Assembly: GCF_006503695.1 (NCBI RefSeq)
Contig: NZ_SBIK01000013.1
Coordinates: 33,376-97,375, forward strand
Source: Tepidiphilus succinatimandens
GTDB taxonomy: Bacteria; Pseudomonadota; Gammaproteobacteria; Burkholderiales; Rhodocyclaceae
Direction of reading: 5' to 3'
Length of the DNA stretch: 64,000 nucleotides
The notes under the pieces are model-generated. The model searched no databases, had not been told where the DNA came from, and saw only the letters and a list, made by a program, of their open reading frames with translations. Made by a program: the position numbers and the translations under genes. Of the stretch, positions 8,103 to 20,044 are shown piece by piece; within the stretch, counting starts at the first letter, position 1, and every line of letters starts with the position of its first letter.

Positions 8103-9605
8103 TTGAGTCACGAAGCGTGGACCGCCTGCTGCGAGCGTCTGCGTGCCTCGCTGCCGGCGCAGCAATTCAACACCTGGATCCGCGCCTTGAGCGCCGAACC
8201 CGAGGAAGGCGGCGAAGGGGTGCGGCTGCGCGTGCTCGCCCCCAACCGCTTCATCCTGCAGTGGGTGCGCGAGCGCTATTGGCCCAAGATCGCCGAGCAT
8301 CTCGCCGAGCTCGGCATCGCCCAGGCCGAACTGCAGCTGGGCGCGGCGACCAAAGGGGGAACGCCGCCGCGCCCCTCCCGTGCCGCATCCGCCGAAGTCC
8401 CTTCATCGACCGACGCGACCGAGACGCCCGCGGCGGCGGCTCAGGAATCCCCCCCTGCTGCGTCGCCGGCAGAGGAGAGTTCCACCGAACCCAAGCCCAG
8501 GCCCGGTCGCAGCGCCCCGAAACGCCGCCCTCTGCCGCTTGCCGAGGACGTCGCTCCTTCCTCGACCCTCGAAGCCCTCTACGAGCGCACGCGGCTCAAC
8601 CCGGCGGCGACCTTCGACACCCTGGTGACCGGCCGCGCCAACGATCTGGCCCGCGCCGCGGCCATGCAGGTGGCGCACAATCCGGGCGCCTCCTACAACC
8701 CCCTTTTCGTCTACGGCGGCGTCGGCCTGGGCAAGACCCACCTCATCCATGCCATCGGCAATGCCATTTTCCGCACCGACCCGCGCGTGGTGATCCGCTA
8801 CGTGCACGCGGAAGATTACTATGCCGACGTGGTGCGCGCCTACCAGCAGAAGAGCTTCGACGCCTTCAAGCGCTACTACCGTTCGCTCGACGTGCTGCTC
8901 ATCGACGACATCCAGTTCTTCCAGAACAAGGCGCGCACGCAGGAAGAGTTCTTCCACGCCTTCAACGCCCTCACCGAGGCGCACAAGCAGATCGTCATCA
9001 CCTGCGACACCTACCCCAAAGACATCCAAGGGCTGGAAGACCGGCTCATCTCGCGCTTCGACTGGGGCCTGACGGTGCAGATCGAACCGCCCGAGCTCGA
9101 GATGCGGGTGGCCATCGTGCAGAAGAAGGCGCAACTGCTGGGCGTGCAGGTGGGCGACGACGTGGCCTTCCTGATCGCCAAGAACCTGCGCTCGAACGTG
9201 CGCGAGCTCGAAGGCGCGCTCAACAAGGTGGTGGCCTTCGCCAACTTCCACAGCCAGCCGATCACGCTGGAGCTGGCCAAGGAGGCGCTCAAGGACATCC
9301 TGCACGCCTACAACCGCCAGCTCAGCGTCGAGCACATCCAGAAGACGGTGGCCGACTACTACAAGACCAAGGTCGCCGACATGCACTCGAAGAAGCGCAC
9401 GCGCGCGGTGGCGCGGCCGCGCCAGGTGGCGATGTGGCTCGCCAAGGAGCTCACGCCGCTGTCGCTGCCGGCCATCGGCGAGGCCTTCGGCGGGCGCGAC
9501 CACACGACGGTGCTGCACGCCTACCGCACGATCAACGAGCTGCGGCTGACCGACCCCCAGCTCAACCACGACGTCCACGTGCTGCTGCAGGTGCTGCGCG
9601 GCTGA
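8103..9605 (+). CDS. dnaA: Chromosomal replication initiator DnaA
   Basis: A 500-residue initiator that binds DnaA boxes, opens the origin and loads DnaB. Domain I (about 1-80) starts WTACCERLRASLPAQQFNTW. It is followed by a long Pro/Ala/Glu-rich linker (about 82-145), making the protein longer than the 467 residues of E. coli. The AAA+ domain has Walker A GGVGLGKTHLIHAIG near 205 and Walker B LLIDDIQFF near 265. The C-terminal DNA-binding domain carries the signature GEAFGGRDHTTVLHAYRTI near 460. The start is TTG, common for dnaA. dnaN and gyrB follow in order. The usual upstream neighbours rpmH/rnpA are replaced by a divergent ABC importer. Confidence 0.97.
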   Translation: MSHEAWTACCERLRASLPAQQFNTWIRALSAEPEEGGEGVRLRVLAPNRFILQWVRERYWPKIAEHLAELGIAQAELQLGAATKGGTPPRPSRAASAEVPSSTDATETPAAAAQESPPAASPAEESSTEPKPRPGRSAPKRRPLPLAEDVAPSSTLEALYERTRLNPAATFDTLVTGRANDLARAAAMQVAHNPGASYNPLFVYGGVGLGKTHLIHAIGNAIFRTDPRVVIRYVHAEDYYADVVRAYQQKSFDAFKRYYRSLDVLLIDDIQFFQNKARTQEEFFHAFNALTEAHKQIVITCDTYPKDIQGLEDRLISRFDWGLTVQIEPPELEMRVAIVQKKAQLLGVQVGDDVAFLIAKNLRSNVRELEGALNKVVAFANFHSQPITLELAKEALKDILHAYNRQLSVEHIQKTVADYYKTKVADMHSKKRTRAVARPRQVAMWLAKELTPLSLPAIGEAFGGRDHTTVLHAYRTINELRLTDPQLNHDVHVLLQVLRG

Positions 9606-9632
9606 AGACTTTCATTGCAGGAGAGAGACCGA

Positions 9633-13293
<3,661 letters not shown>

Positions 13294-13309
13294 GACCGGC
13301 GACGGCGCC

Positions 13310-13972
13310 TCATTCGAGGCTTGCCGTCGCGAGCTTCATCCCGAAGGCGACGAAGAGCGCCCCCACCGCGCCGGTGCCGCCGATGGCGAGCCGCCGGCGT
13401 CGGCGGAAGGCCGCGGCGAGTTTGGCGCCGGCGAGCACCAGGGTGGCGAGATAGGTCATGCTGCACAGCTGCACCGACACCCCCAGCACCAGGAAGGCGA
13501 GGAGCGGATACTCCGCCTGAGGGTCCACGAACTGGATGAAGAAGGAAAAGAAAAAGAGAATGGCCTTGGGGTTCATCAGGCTGATGAGCAAGGCCGAACG
13601 GAAGGGGTGCAAAGCCCCCGTGCGCACTTCTTCTTCGGGCGTGGCGATCGCCTCGCCGCGGCGCAAGGCTTGGCTCGCCCGCCAGGCGGCGCGCATCAGC
13701 TGCAGGCCGATCCAGCACAAATAAACCGCCCCCGCGAGCCGCAGACCGAGAAAGAGCGCCGGCACGAGCTTCAAGAGCGAGGCGGCGCCGAACACCGCCG
13801 CGAACATCAGCACAGTATCCCCCACAAGTACGCCGAGCGCCGCCCGGGCGCCGGCGCGCGCGCCATGGCGCGAGGCCGTGGTCATCACGTAGAGCGAATT
13901 GGGCCCCGGCAGCAAAATGATGAAGATGGTGCCGATCAGAAAGGTGGAATAGTCGACGATACCGAGCGACAT
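13310..13972 (-). CDS. LysE/LeuE-family amino acid exporter
   Basis: A 220-residue inner-membrane protein with about six hydrophobic segments, a member of the LysE/RhtB superfamily. The family opening IILLPGPNSLYVMTTASRHG is seen at about residues 17-37 and LMNPKAILFFFSFFIQFV near 130. Overall it looks closest to leucine exporters (LeuE/YeaS), but the substrate cannot be assigned safely. It is convergent with gyrB (16-base gap) and transcribed alone. Confidence 0.85.
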   Translation of the reverse strand: MSLGIVDYSTFLIGTIFIILLPGPNSLYVMTTASRHGARAGARAALGVLVGDTVLMFAAVFGAASLLKLVPALFLGLRLAGAVYLCWIGLQLMRAAWRASQALRRGEAIATPEEEVRTGALHPFRSALLISLMNPKAILFFFSFFIQFVDPQAEYPLLAFLVLGVSVQLCSMTYLATLVLAGAKLAAAFRRRRRLAIGGTGAVGALFVAFGMKLATASLE

Positions 13973-14151
13973 GGTTCGATCCGCAAGAAATTCCGACGAC
14001 GCTCATGCTAACCGATCTCGCCGCCGTCGGGTAAGACCACAGGCGTCGTCTAAAAAACGCGGTGGCGCTTGACCGCCCCCAGCAGTGCTGCTAAAAAGAG
14101 AACCTGAGCCGGCGCCAGACCGGCCCGATCATCGACCAGAGGAGGAAGACC

Positions 14152-15099
14152 ATGGGTGCGATCCGTCACCTCATCGCTGCGCTGGCGCTGTGCACTTGCG
14201 CTGCCGTGGCCCAGGCGCAGACCTACATCACCGTGCTCACCGGCGGCACGAGCGGCGTCTATTACCCGCTGGGGGTGGCCCTTTCCAAGATCTACAGTGA
14301 AGCCATTCCCGGCGCCAAGACGAGTGTGCAGGCGACCAAGGCGAGCGCCGAGAATCTCAACCTGCTGCAGGCCGGCCGCGGCGAAGTGGGCTTCTCGCTG
14401 GGCGATGCCGTCACCCAAGCATGGACGGGGAACGAGGAAGCCGGTTTCAAACAGAAGCTCGACAAGCTGCGGGCGCTGGCGGCGATCTATCCAAACTATA
14501 TCCAGATCGTGGCGAGCAAGGAATCCGGCATCCGTACCCTGCAGGATCTGCGCGGCAAGCGCCTGTCGGTGGGAGCGCCGCGCTCCGGCACCGAGCTCAA
14601 TGCGCGCGCCGTCCTCGCCGCCGCGGGACTGTCCTACGCCGATCTCGGCAAGGTGGAATACCTCCCCTTTGGCGAATCGGTCGAACTGATGAAGAACCGC
14701 CAGCTCGACGCCACCTTGCAGTCGGCCGGCTTGGGCGTTTCTTCGATCCGTGACCTGGCGACCAATGTGCCCATCGTCGTCGTCCCGGTGCCGCCGGAGG
14801 TCGTGACCAAGATCGGCGATCCGGCCTACCAGCCGGCGGTGATCCCGGCCGGTACCTACAGCGGGCAGGATCAGGACGTCCCGACGGTGGCGGTGCGCAA
14901 CATTCTGGTGACGCACAGCGGGGTGCCGGAAGAGGTGGTCTATCGCATAACGAAGTCGATGTTCGAGCATCTCGACGAGCTCGTGGCCGCCCATACCGCA
15001 GCCAAGGGAATCAAGCTCGAAGAGGCCACCAAGGGTCTGCCGATCCCGCTGCATCCGGGGGCGGAGCGCTATTACCGTGAAGTCGGCCTGATCCGTTGA
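14152..15099 (+). CDS. TAXI-type TRAP transporter solute-binding protein
   Basis: A 315-residue periplasmic binding protein of the TAXI family (TRAP-associated extracytoplasmic immunogenic protein). It has a signal peptide (ALALCTCAAVAQAQ) followed by TYITVLTGGTSGVYYPLG, the typical TAXI opening. GLPIPLHPGAERYYREVG at the C-terminus is also conserved in the family. SD AGAGGAGGAAG precedes the ATG. The fused TRAP permease follows 12 bases later, giving a complete two-gene importer. Substrates of TAXI-TRAP systems are mostly unknown; some are thought to take C4/C5 dicarboxylates such as glutamate or 2-oxoglutarate. Confidence 0.94.
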   Translation: MGAIRHLIAALALCTCAAVAQAQTYITVLTGGTSGVYYPLGVALSKIYSEAIPGAKTSVQATKASAENLNLLQAGRGEVGFSLGDAVTQAWTGNEEAGFKQKLDKLRALAAIYPNYIQIVASKESGIRTLQDLRGKRLSVGAPRSGTELNARAVLAAAGLSYADLGKVEYLPFGESVELMKNRQLDATLQSAGLGVSSIRDLATNVPIVVVPVPPEVVTKIGDPAYQPAVIPAGTYSGQDQDVPTVAVRNILVTHSGVPEEVVYRITKSMFEHLDELVAAHTAAKGIKLEEATKGLPIPLHPGAERYYREVGLIR

Positions 15100-15111
15100 A
15101 GGAGGGGCACC

Positions 15112-17151
15112 ATGCACGAAGGCGTCGGCCAAGCGGCGGAAGACGAGAGGGGGGTTGCTTCACGCCTGCTTTTTCTCATCGCGGTGGCTTTCTCCCTTTT
15201 TCAACTCTACACGGCGGCCTTCACGCCTTTCTCTTCCCTGGTCACGCGCGCCGTGCATGTGGGTTTTCTGCTCACGCTCACTTTCGGCTTCCTCGCGCGC
15301 GACGGTCTGGCCAAGGGCAAGAGGCTCGTTCCGCTGCTGTTCCTCGCCTGCGCGCTGCTCGCCGCGGGGGTGGCCGCCTATCAGTGGGTGTTCGAGCATG
15401 AACTGATGCTGCGCTCGGGCGAGCCGACCTCGCTCGATCTGTGGATTGGCATCACGCTCATGGTGCTCGTCTTCCTCGCCACGCAGCGCATGATGGGCTG
15501 GGCCTTGCCGCTCATCTGCGGCGTGCTCGTGCTCTATGCGGTCTATGGGCGCTGGCTACCGGAGCCCTTGAATCACCGTGGTTACCCATGGGAGCAGGTG
15601 ATCGAGCACCTCTCCTTCGGCACCGAAGGCATCTACGGCATTCCGATCTACGTCAGTTCGAGCTACATCTTCCTTTTCATCCTCTTCGGCGCTTTTCTCG
15701 AGCGCGCCGGCATGCTCAAGCTCTTCACCGATTTCGCTCTGGGACTCGTCGGACACACCCAAGGCGGGCCGGCGAAGGTGGCGGTGGTCGCGTCGGCCCT
15801 CATGGGGACGATCAACGGCAGCGGCGTGGCCAACGTGGTGACGACCGGCCAGTTCACCATCCGTCTGATGAAGCAGTTCGGCTACCGTGCCGAGTTTGCC
15901 GGCGGGGTGGAGGCCACGGCCAGCATGGGCGGACAGATCATGCCGCCGGTGATGGGGGCGGTGGCCTTCATCATGGCCGAGACGATCGGGGTGGAATACG
16001 TGGAAGTGGCGCGCGCGGCGCTCATCCCGGCCATCCTCTACTTCGTGACGGCGTTTTGGGTGGTGCATCTGGAGGCAGGGCGACTGGGCCTGACCGGCAT
16101 GCCCAAGGAGAGCCTGCCCAATCCGTGGCGCGCGGTGCGCGAGCGCTGGCATCTGGTACTGCCGCTGGCGGTGCTGGTCTATCTGCTCTTTTCCGGCTAC
16201 ACGCCGCTCTTCGCCGGCCTCGTCGGCCTGCTACTCACCGTGGTGCTGATCCTGGGCGCGAGCCTGTCGGAGGCGGCATTGAGGGGCGCGATTCGCACCC
16301 TTTTCTGGATCGTACTGGGGCTGATCTGCGCCGCCTTCTTCCGCTGGGGGATCGCGCCGGTGCTGGTGCTCATCGCCGTCCTGGTGCTCGCCTGCGCATT
16401 CCTCCCGAAGAGCCGGCCTACTCTGCCGGATCTGGTCGCGGCCTTGGCCGAGGGGGCGCGGCAGGCGCTGCCGGTGGGGATCGCCTGCGCCCAGGTCGGC
16501 GTCATCATCGGCGTGATGACGCTCACCGGGGCGGCCTCGAGCTTTGCCAACGCGGTGCTCGCCGTGGGGCAGCACAGCCTCTTCCTGTCGCTGCTGCTCA
16601 CCATGCTCGTGTGCCTGGTGCTGGGCATGGGTATCCCGACGATTCCCAACTACATCATCACCAGCTCGCTCGCCGCCCCGGCCCTGTTGCACCTGGGTGT
16701 GCCGCTCATCGTCAGCCACATGTTCGTCTTCTATTTCGGCATCATGGCCGATCTCACGCCTCCGGTGGCGCTGGCCTGTTTCGCCGCTGCACCCATCGCC
16801 GGGGCCTCGGGCCTGGCCATCAGCCTGCAGGCGATCCGCGTGGCGGTGGCCGGCTTCATCATCCCCTTCATGGCGGTATACGCCCCGGCGCTGATGCTGC
16901 AGGGCGATCCAGGATGGCTGGAGGTGGCCTACGTCGTCTTCAAGGCACTGCTGGCCATCTGGCTGTGGGGCTGCACGGCGATCGGCTACTGGCTCGGTCC
17001 CATGTCCTGGTTAGAGCGGCTGTGGGCTTTCGTGGCCGCAGCCCTGCTCGTTGCCGCCGTACCGCTCACCGACGAGTTGGGGTTCCTTGCCAGCGCTGCC
17101 TTCCTTTTCTGGCATGTCTGGCGTCATCGTCGCAGCCCGGCGCCAACATGA
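15112..17151 (+). CDS. TRAP transporter permease, 4TM/12TM fusion protein
   Basis: A 679-residue inner-membrane protein in which the small (DctQ-like) and large (DctM-like) TRAP permease subunits are fused, as is usual for TAXI systems. About 16-18 hydrophobic segments are visible. Large-subunit blocks include GSGVANVVTTGQFTIRLM near residue 240, GGQIMPPVMGAVAFIMAE near 272 and LGMGIPTIPNYIITSSLAAP near 505. Transport is sodium-driven in the family. The stop overlaps the DUF1850 start (ATGA). Confidence 0.95.
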   Translation: MHEGVGQAAEDERGVASRLLFLIAVAFSLFQLYTAAFTPFSSLVTRAVHVGFLLTLTFGFLARDGLAKGKRLVPLLFLACALLAAGVAAYQWVFEHELMLRSGEPTSLDLWIGITLMVLVFLATQRMMGWALPLICGVLVLYAVYGRWLPEPLNHRGYPWEQVIEHLSFGTEGIYGIPIYVSSSYIFLFILFGAFLERAGMLKLFTDFALGLVGHTQGGPAKVAVVASALMGTINGSGVANVVTTGQFTIRLMKQFGYRAEFAGGVEATASMGGQIMPPVMGAVAFIMAETIGVEYVEVARAALIPAILYFVTAFWVVHLEAGRLGLTGMPKESLPNPWRAVRERWHLVLPLAVLVYLLFSGYTPLFAGLVGLLLTVVLILGASLSEAALRGAIRTLFWIVLGLICAAFFRWGIAPVLVLIAVLVLACAFLPKSRPTLPDLVAALAEGARQALPVGIACAQVGVIIGVMTLTGAASSFANAVLAVGQHSLFLSLLLTMLVCLVLGMGIPTIPNYIITSSLAAPALLHLGVPLIVSHMFVFYFGIMADLTPPVALACFAAAPIAGASGLAISLQAIRVAVAGFIIPFMAVYAPALMLQGDPGWLEVAYVVFKALLAIWLWGCTAIGYWLGPMSWLERLWAFVAAALLVAAVPLTDELGFLASAAFLFWHVWRHRRSPAPT

Positions 17152-17603
17152 GCGGTCTGTGCCTGAGCGCGCTGGGAACGACGGTCTTCCTGCCCGTGGG
17201 CGTCTTCACCTTGAGCTGGCAGCATTCGATCGAGAAGACGCCGTGGGAAGAGCGCTGGCGCATCGAGGAGGGGGTGCCGGCCCGGCTCGTTTTCGTCGAA
17301 GGGCGCATCCGCGGCTCGGGCGCCGGCATGGAGCCCCCGCCGCAGGCGAGGCTGGAGGACGGCGTGTGGGTCTATCACGCGGATCTGCGCCTTCCTGCCT
17401 TGCATCTGACGCACTCGCCCTTTGCGCCGGAATACCGCCTGTGCCTCGAAGAGGGATGTCATGCGCTCGATGCCTGGCTGCCGGCTTTGCCGGAGATCGG
17501 GGAAGTCGAGCTCTTTCCCTGCTCGCCGTCTTCGGCGGGCTCTCCTCCACGCGCCGCCGACAGCGCCGGCAGCATGGCGCGCAGCGTTTCGGCGAAGAGG
17601 TAG
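17148..17603 (+). CDS. DUF1850 protein of the TAXI-TRAP operon
   Basis: A 151-residue protein of DUF1850, a family of unknown function regularly found after fused TRAP permeases. The N-terminus is hydrophobic and may be a signal or anchor (GTTVFLPVGVFTLSWQHSIEK). The core TPWEERWRIEEGVPARLV and GAGMEPPPQARLEDGVW fit the family, which normally ends near the VELFPC seen here at about residue 125. The last 25 or so residues are Ser/Arg-rich and unlike the family. They overlap the 3' end of the opposite-strand rdgC by 145 bases, so this tail is probably accidental read-through to the next stop. Confidence 0.78.
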   Translation: MSGLCLSALGTTVFLPVGVFTLSWQHSIEKTPWEERWRIEEGVPARLVFVEGRIRGSGAGMEPPPQARLEDGVWVYHADLRLPALHLTHSPFAPEYRLCLEEGCHALDAWLPALPEIGEVELFPCSPSSAGSPPRAADSAGSMARSVSAKR

Positions 17604-18433
17604 AACCGCCCCTCGAAGCGCTCGCGGGCGTCGCGCGCTTCGCCCGCCGTCTCGTCCTCCGCGTCGGTGCGCGCGAGGCGTTTGAGCGCTCCATCGGCGG
17701 TGAGCGCGAAACTCAGCCGGTCGGCATAGGCGAGCGCGAGCCGCGTCGGGCGCTTGCCGGCCGCCAGGTGGGCGCGGATCTCGGCGGCGACTTTTTCCTC
17801 CTGCAGGGGAAGCCGCGCGTAGCGCACGAGCGCACGGCTGTCGTCCTGCGCTTCGAGCTGCACTTCGTCTTCGAGCGAGAAGGGGCCGGGTGCCTCGCCG
17901 GCGAGCAGCCAGTCGGCCATCGCCGAGGCGGGCGCGAGCCGGGTGCGCCAGGGCTTCAAGGGGAAACGTTCGGCGCTGGCGCGCAGGGTGTCGATCACCC
18001 GTTCGGCAAGGGCGAGGCTGCCGGCATCGACGGCGAACCACCCTTCGCGCGGATCGATCCACACCGGCACGCGCCGGCGCCGGGTGAAGGCGCGCGGCAA
18101 CCATTCGGCGCGGATGGCCTCGCGCAGGTCACGCAGTTCCTTGCGCGAGAGGGGATAGCCCCGCTCCTCGGCGATCGCCTCGGCGCGCTGTTCGGCCTCG
18201 GCCTTGACCACGCTCGCCGGCAGGATACGCTCCTCGCGCACCCAATGCGCCAGCCAGTGCCCCCCTATGTCCGCTATGGCCTCGTCGTCGCCGAAGGGCG
18301 GCGCCCAGCCTTCGCTCGTCTCGTTCTGCGGCCCCACCGGCAGGAAGGGACTGCGGAGGAAGAGCTCGTTCCAGTAGGTGCGCCCTTCCGGACCATCCCA
18401 GCGGTAGAGGCGCAGGTTCTTGAATTCGATCAT
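17459..18433 (-). CDS. rdgC: Recombination-associated protein RdgC
   Basis: A 324-residue nucleoid-associated, ring-forming DNA-binding protein that limits RecA activity in other proteobacteria. The family opening MIEFKNLRLYRW and blocks GWAPPFGDD, LPASVVKAEAEQRAEAIAEE and RREKELRDL-like LSRKELRDLREAIRAEWLPR are present. The conserved region ends at about residue 300 (LPALSAARGGEP). The remaining 24 residues are low-complexity and overlap the convergent DUF1850 gene. The ATG overlaps the stop of the upstream DUF1857 gene (ATGA). Confidence 0.93.
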   Translation of the reverse strand: MIEFKNLRLYRWDGPEGRTYWNELFLRSPFLPVGPQNETSEGWAPPFGDDEAIADIGGHWLAHWVREERILPASVVKAEAEQRAEAIAEERGYPLSRKELRDLREAIRAEWLPRAFTRRRRVPVWIDPREGWFAVDAGSLALAERVIDTLRASAERFPLKPWRTRLAPASAMADWLLAGEAPGPFSLEDEVQLEAQDDSRALVRYARLPLQEEKVAAEIRAHLAAGKRPTRLALAYADRLSFALTADGALKRLARTDAEDETAGEARDARERFEGRFYLFAETLRAMLPALSAARGGEPAEDGEQGKSSTSPISGKAGSQASSA

Positions 18434-18888
18434 GCTTTTCCTCGTTTCTTTCGCGCGATCGCGACGATGCACGCCATGGTGTCGGCATCGGCCGCAGCAT
18501 AGGCCTGGGCAAGCCACTCGGCCACGGGCCGGCCGTCGGGCGCAAGCAGCGCTTCGTCCAGGGTGGTGTCATAGCGGAAATTCAGCCCGAGGCGTTCGCC
18601 TTCGATGATGAGCGAGATCTCCAGCGTTCCGCCGGGCCGGCCGTCCTGGGGTTCAACGACGAAGCGCAGACGTTTTCCCTCTTCCCACTCGACACGATCG
18701 CGGTAGCTGTCGTGGCCAAAGTGCAGCCGGCGCAGCACGTGCGCCGGGCCTCGCTCCAGGATGTCGCAGCCGGTCAGCCCCAGGACGAATTCCTGCGGAT
18801 GCTCGATGCGCGTCGCCAGGCCCTGCCAGACCTCGATGGCATCGAGTGCTTCTTCCGGAGCGAAGAAAAGGCGGTGTTCGAAGTGCAC
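18430..18888 (-). CDS. DUF1857 (AtaL-like, START/SRPBCC fold) protein
   Basis: A 152-residue soluble protein of unknown function. It resembles DUF1857/AtaL-like proteins: HFEHRLFF at the start, LWQGL-like VWQGLATRIEHPQEFVLGLT, then a beta-rich middle (LRRLHFGHDSYRDRVEWEEG), and a closing IVAIARKKRGKA. No ATG lies at the family N-terminus. A GTG at 18888 with GAGAGGA just upstream is the best start; the longer open frame runs back into AT-rich non-coding DNA. It overlaps rdgC by 4 bases and is the gene next to the candidate origin. Confidence 0.7.
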   Translation of the reverse strand: MHFEHRLFFAPEEALDAIEVWQGLATRIEHPQEFVLGLTGCDILERGPAHVLRRLHFGHDSYRDRVEWEEGKRLRFVVEPQDGRPGGTLEISLIIEGERLGLNFRYDTTLDEALLAPDGRPVAEWLAQAYAAADADTMACIVAIARKKRGKA

Positions 18889-18959
18889 GGCGAGGTCCTC
18901 TCGAAGGCTGCAGCGAAGTCTAGGGGGAAGGGACGGCGAGGGCAAGGGGCAAGGGACGG

Positions 18960-19620
18960 TGGGGCGAAGCCGCAGCGATGGGTAGTTGTACACAGATCTT
19001 TTATAAAAACTTTTAGTGTTTACTATGCTCGAGGAGGATCTGTGGAAAACCAAAGAAACACGTTGATAACATTGAAGTTTCCTTGATGGTGATCCCGTGG
19101 GCGCATGGGCTTGCAAGCAGTGCGGCGTAGACGAATGCTTTCTCCGATGCGGAAAAAACGGCAAGTTTTCCCCAAACTTTCCCACGCTTTCCCTCGTCCT
19201 TGTTCACTGTGGCGGGTTTGCCACAGCAAGAAACCATAAAAAATTTACGGTCTTTAAAAAGACCTTTCTGTATGAATGGTCATTTGCGGCGACATGGGTT
19301 GGTAAACAATTTGAAGTAGTAAACAAAAAACCATGTAAACAACGTTCATCCCAAATCTGTGGATAACTTTGTAGCTTCCGCAGGATTTGAGCGTTTCCCC
19401 GTCGGGAAAACTTCGGGAAAAACCTGGGAGCGGCGGTGGAGGAATTGGGGATGGAATCCAGTGCCGGGTAAATATTCTCATTGATCCACAAACGATTACC
19501 GGAGAATCCCTGTGTTCATGCACGGTCTGGAACCGTTTGGAAGGGAACAGGGAAAGCGCGGACAGGGATGGGGGTAGGCTTGTGGATAATTCTGTGAAAA
19601 GGGCGCAGCGTGATGAATCC
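18960..19620. other. oriC: Candidate chromosomal replication origin (AT-rich, DnaA boxes)
   Basis: A non-coding stretch with far lower GC than its surroundings. It holds two perfect DnaA boxes (TGTGGATAA at 19358-19366 and 19581-19589) and near-matches at 19041-19049 (TGTGGAAAA) and 19482-19490 (TGATCCACA). AT-rich tracts lie at 18998-19023, 19232-19260 and 19300-19333. There are perfect short inverted repeats at 19207-19226 (CTGTGGC/GCCACAG) and 19249-19264 (GGTCTTT/AAAGACC), TTTCCC repeats one helical turn apart at 19167, 19178 and 19188, and a tandem TCGGGAAAA at 19402 and 19413. No credible gene is present. The origin assignment is inference; an AT-rich relic is the alternative. The flanks 18889-18959 and 19621-19682 hold nothing I recognise. 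Confidence 0.6.
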
Positions 19621-19682
19621 GTTCAAGGACTTGCCCGCGTTTCTTCACGATCGACTGGAAGAGGGGAGAAGAAGGGATGGCG

Positions 19683-19712
19683 TTGACATCGCGCGCCGCG
19701 GCGGTGTATCTT
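19683..19712 (+). promoter_or_regulatory. Promoter of the cobalamin operon
   Basis: A perfect -35 hexamer TTGACA (19683-19688) is followed after 18 bases by TATCTT (19707-19712; 4 of 6 matches to TATAAT). Transcription would begin at about 19719, a few bases before the first stem of the riboswitch. Confidence 0.65.
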
Positions 19713-19719
19713 GCCCTTG

Positions 19720-19931
19720 CTTCGGGTGCTCGCTCCGATGTCTTGGGAGCGGGTGAAACGGGAAGCCGGTGAAGCGGGCATCGCCCCGCCATTCCGACGC
19801 AGCCCCCGCTGCTGTGAGCCTGACGGGAAGCGCATCGGCCACTGTGCCTTCGAGGGCATGGGAAGGCGCGCGGACCGGATGACGGCGAGCCAGAAGACCG
19901 GCCCGGAGTGCGTAGTTGGTGCGAGCCCCGG
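19720..19931 (+). ncRNA. Cobalamin (B12) riboswitch
   Basis: The aptamer landmarks of cobalamin riboswitches occur in order: GGGTGAAACGGGAAGCCGGTG (19749 onward, read as GGTGAAAC then GGGAAGCCGGTG), the CCCCGCTGCTGTGAGCC block near 19804, the B12 box with GCCACTG near 19838 and GGGAAGG near 19859, and GAGCCAGAAGACC near 19888. A closing stem can be drawn between CGGGTGCTCGC (19723-19733) and GCGAGCCCCG (19921-19930) with one bulge. It controls the cobalt permease and cobalamin synthesis operon that follows. Confidence 0.93.
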
Positions 19932-19969
19932 GGTGTGGGTTTGGCTGACGGTCCGGGGCGGTTTTTTTT
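19925..19969 (+). terminator. Intrinsic terminator at the end of the B12 riboswitch
   Basis: A 7-bp GC stem (GCCCCGG 19925-19931 with CCGGGGC 19953-19959) is followed by GG and a run of eight T residues (19962-19969), 76 bases before the first gene of the operon. It is the likely expression platform. Its left arm overlaps the 3' strand of the putative closing stem of the aptamer, so the two structures compete. Confidence 0.8.
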
Positions 19970-20044
19970 CCTCTTCCCCTCTCCCGTAGGCCCTTTCTCC
20001 TCGTGCGGCTCGTCTTGGCGAAACGTTCGCAAAGGAGACGGGTC

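Noticed and set aside
14050..15132. A 360-codon minus-strand frame opposite the TAXI protein gene
   Set aside because: Shadow of a clear TAXI solute-binding protein; no independent support.
18889..19185. The N-terminal 99 codons of the long frame containing the DUF1857 gene
   Set aside because: They run through AT-rich non-coding DNA and low-complexity sequence; the GTG at 18888 with an SD fits the family start.
19204..19523. Short open frames (89-99 codons) in the AT-rich region on both strands
   Set aside because: No SD, no family resemblance, and they cover the DnaA boxes and inverted repeats; better explained as non-coding DNA.
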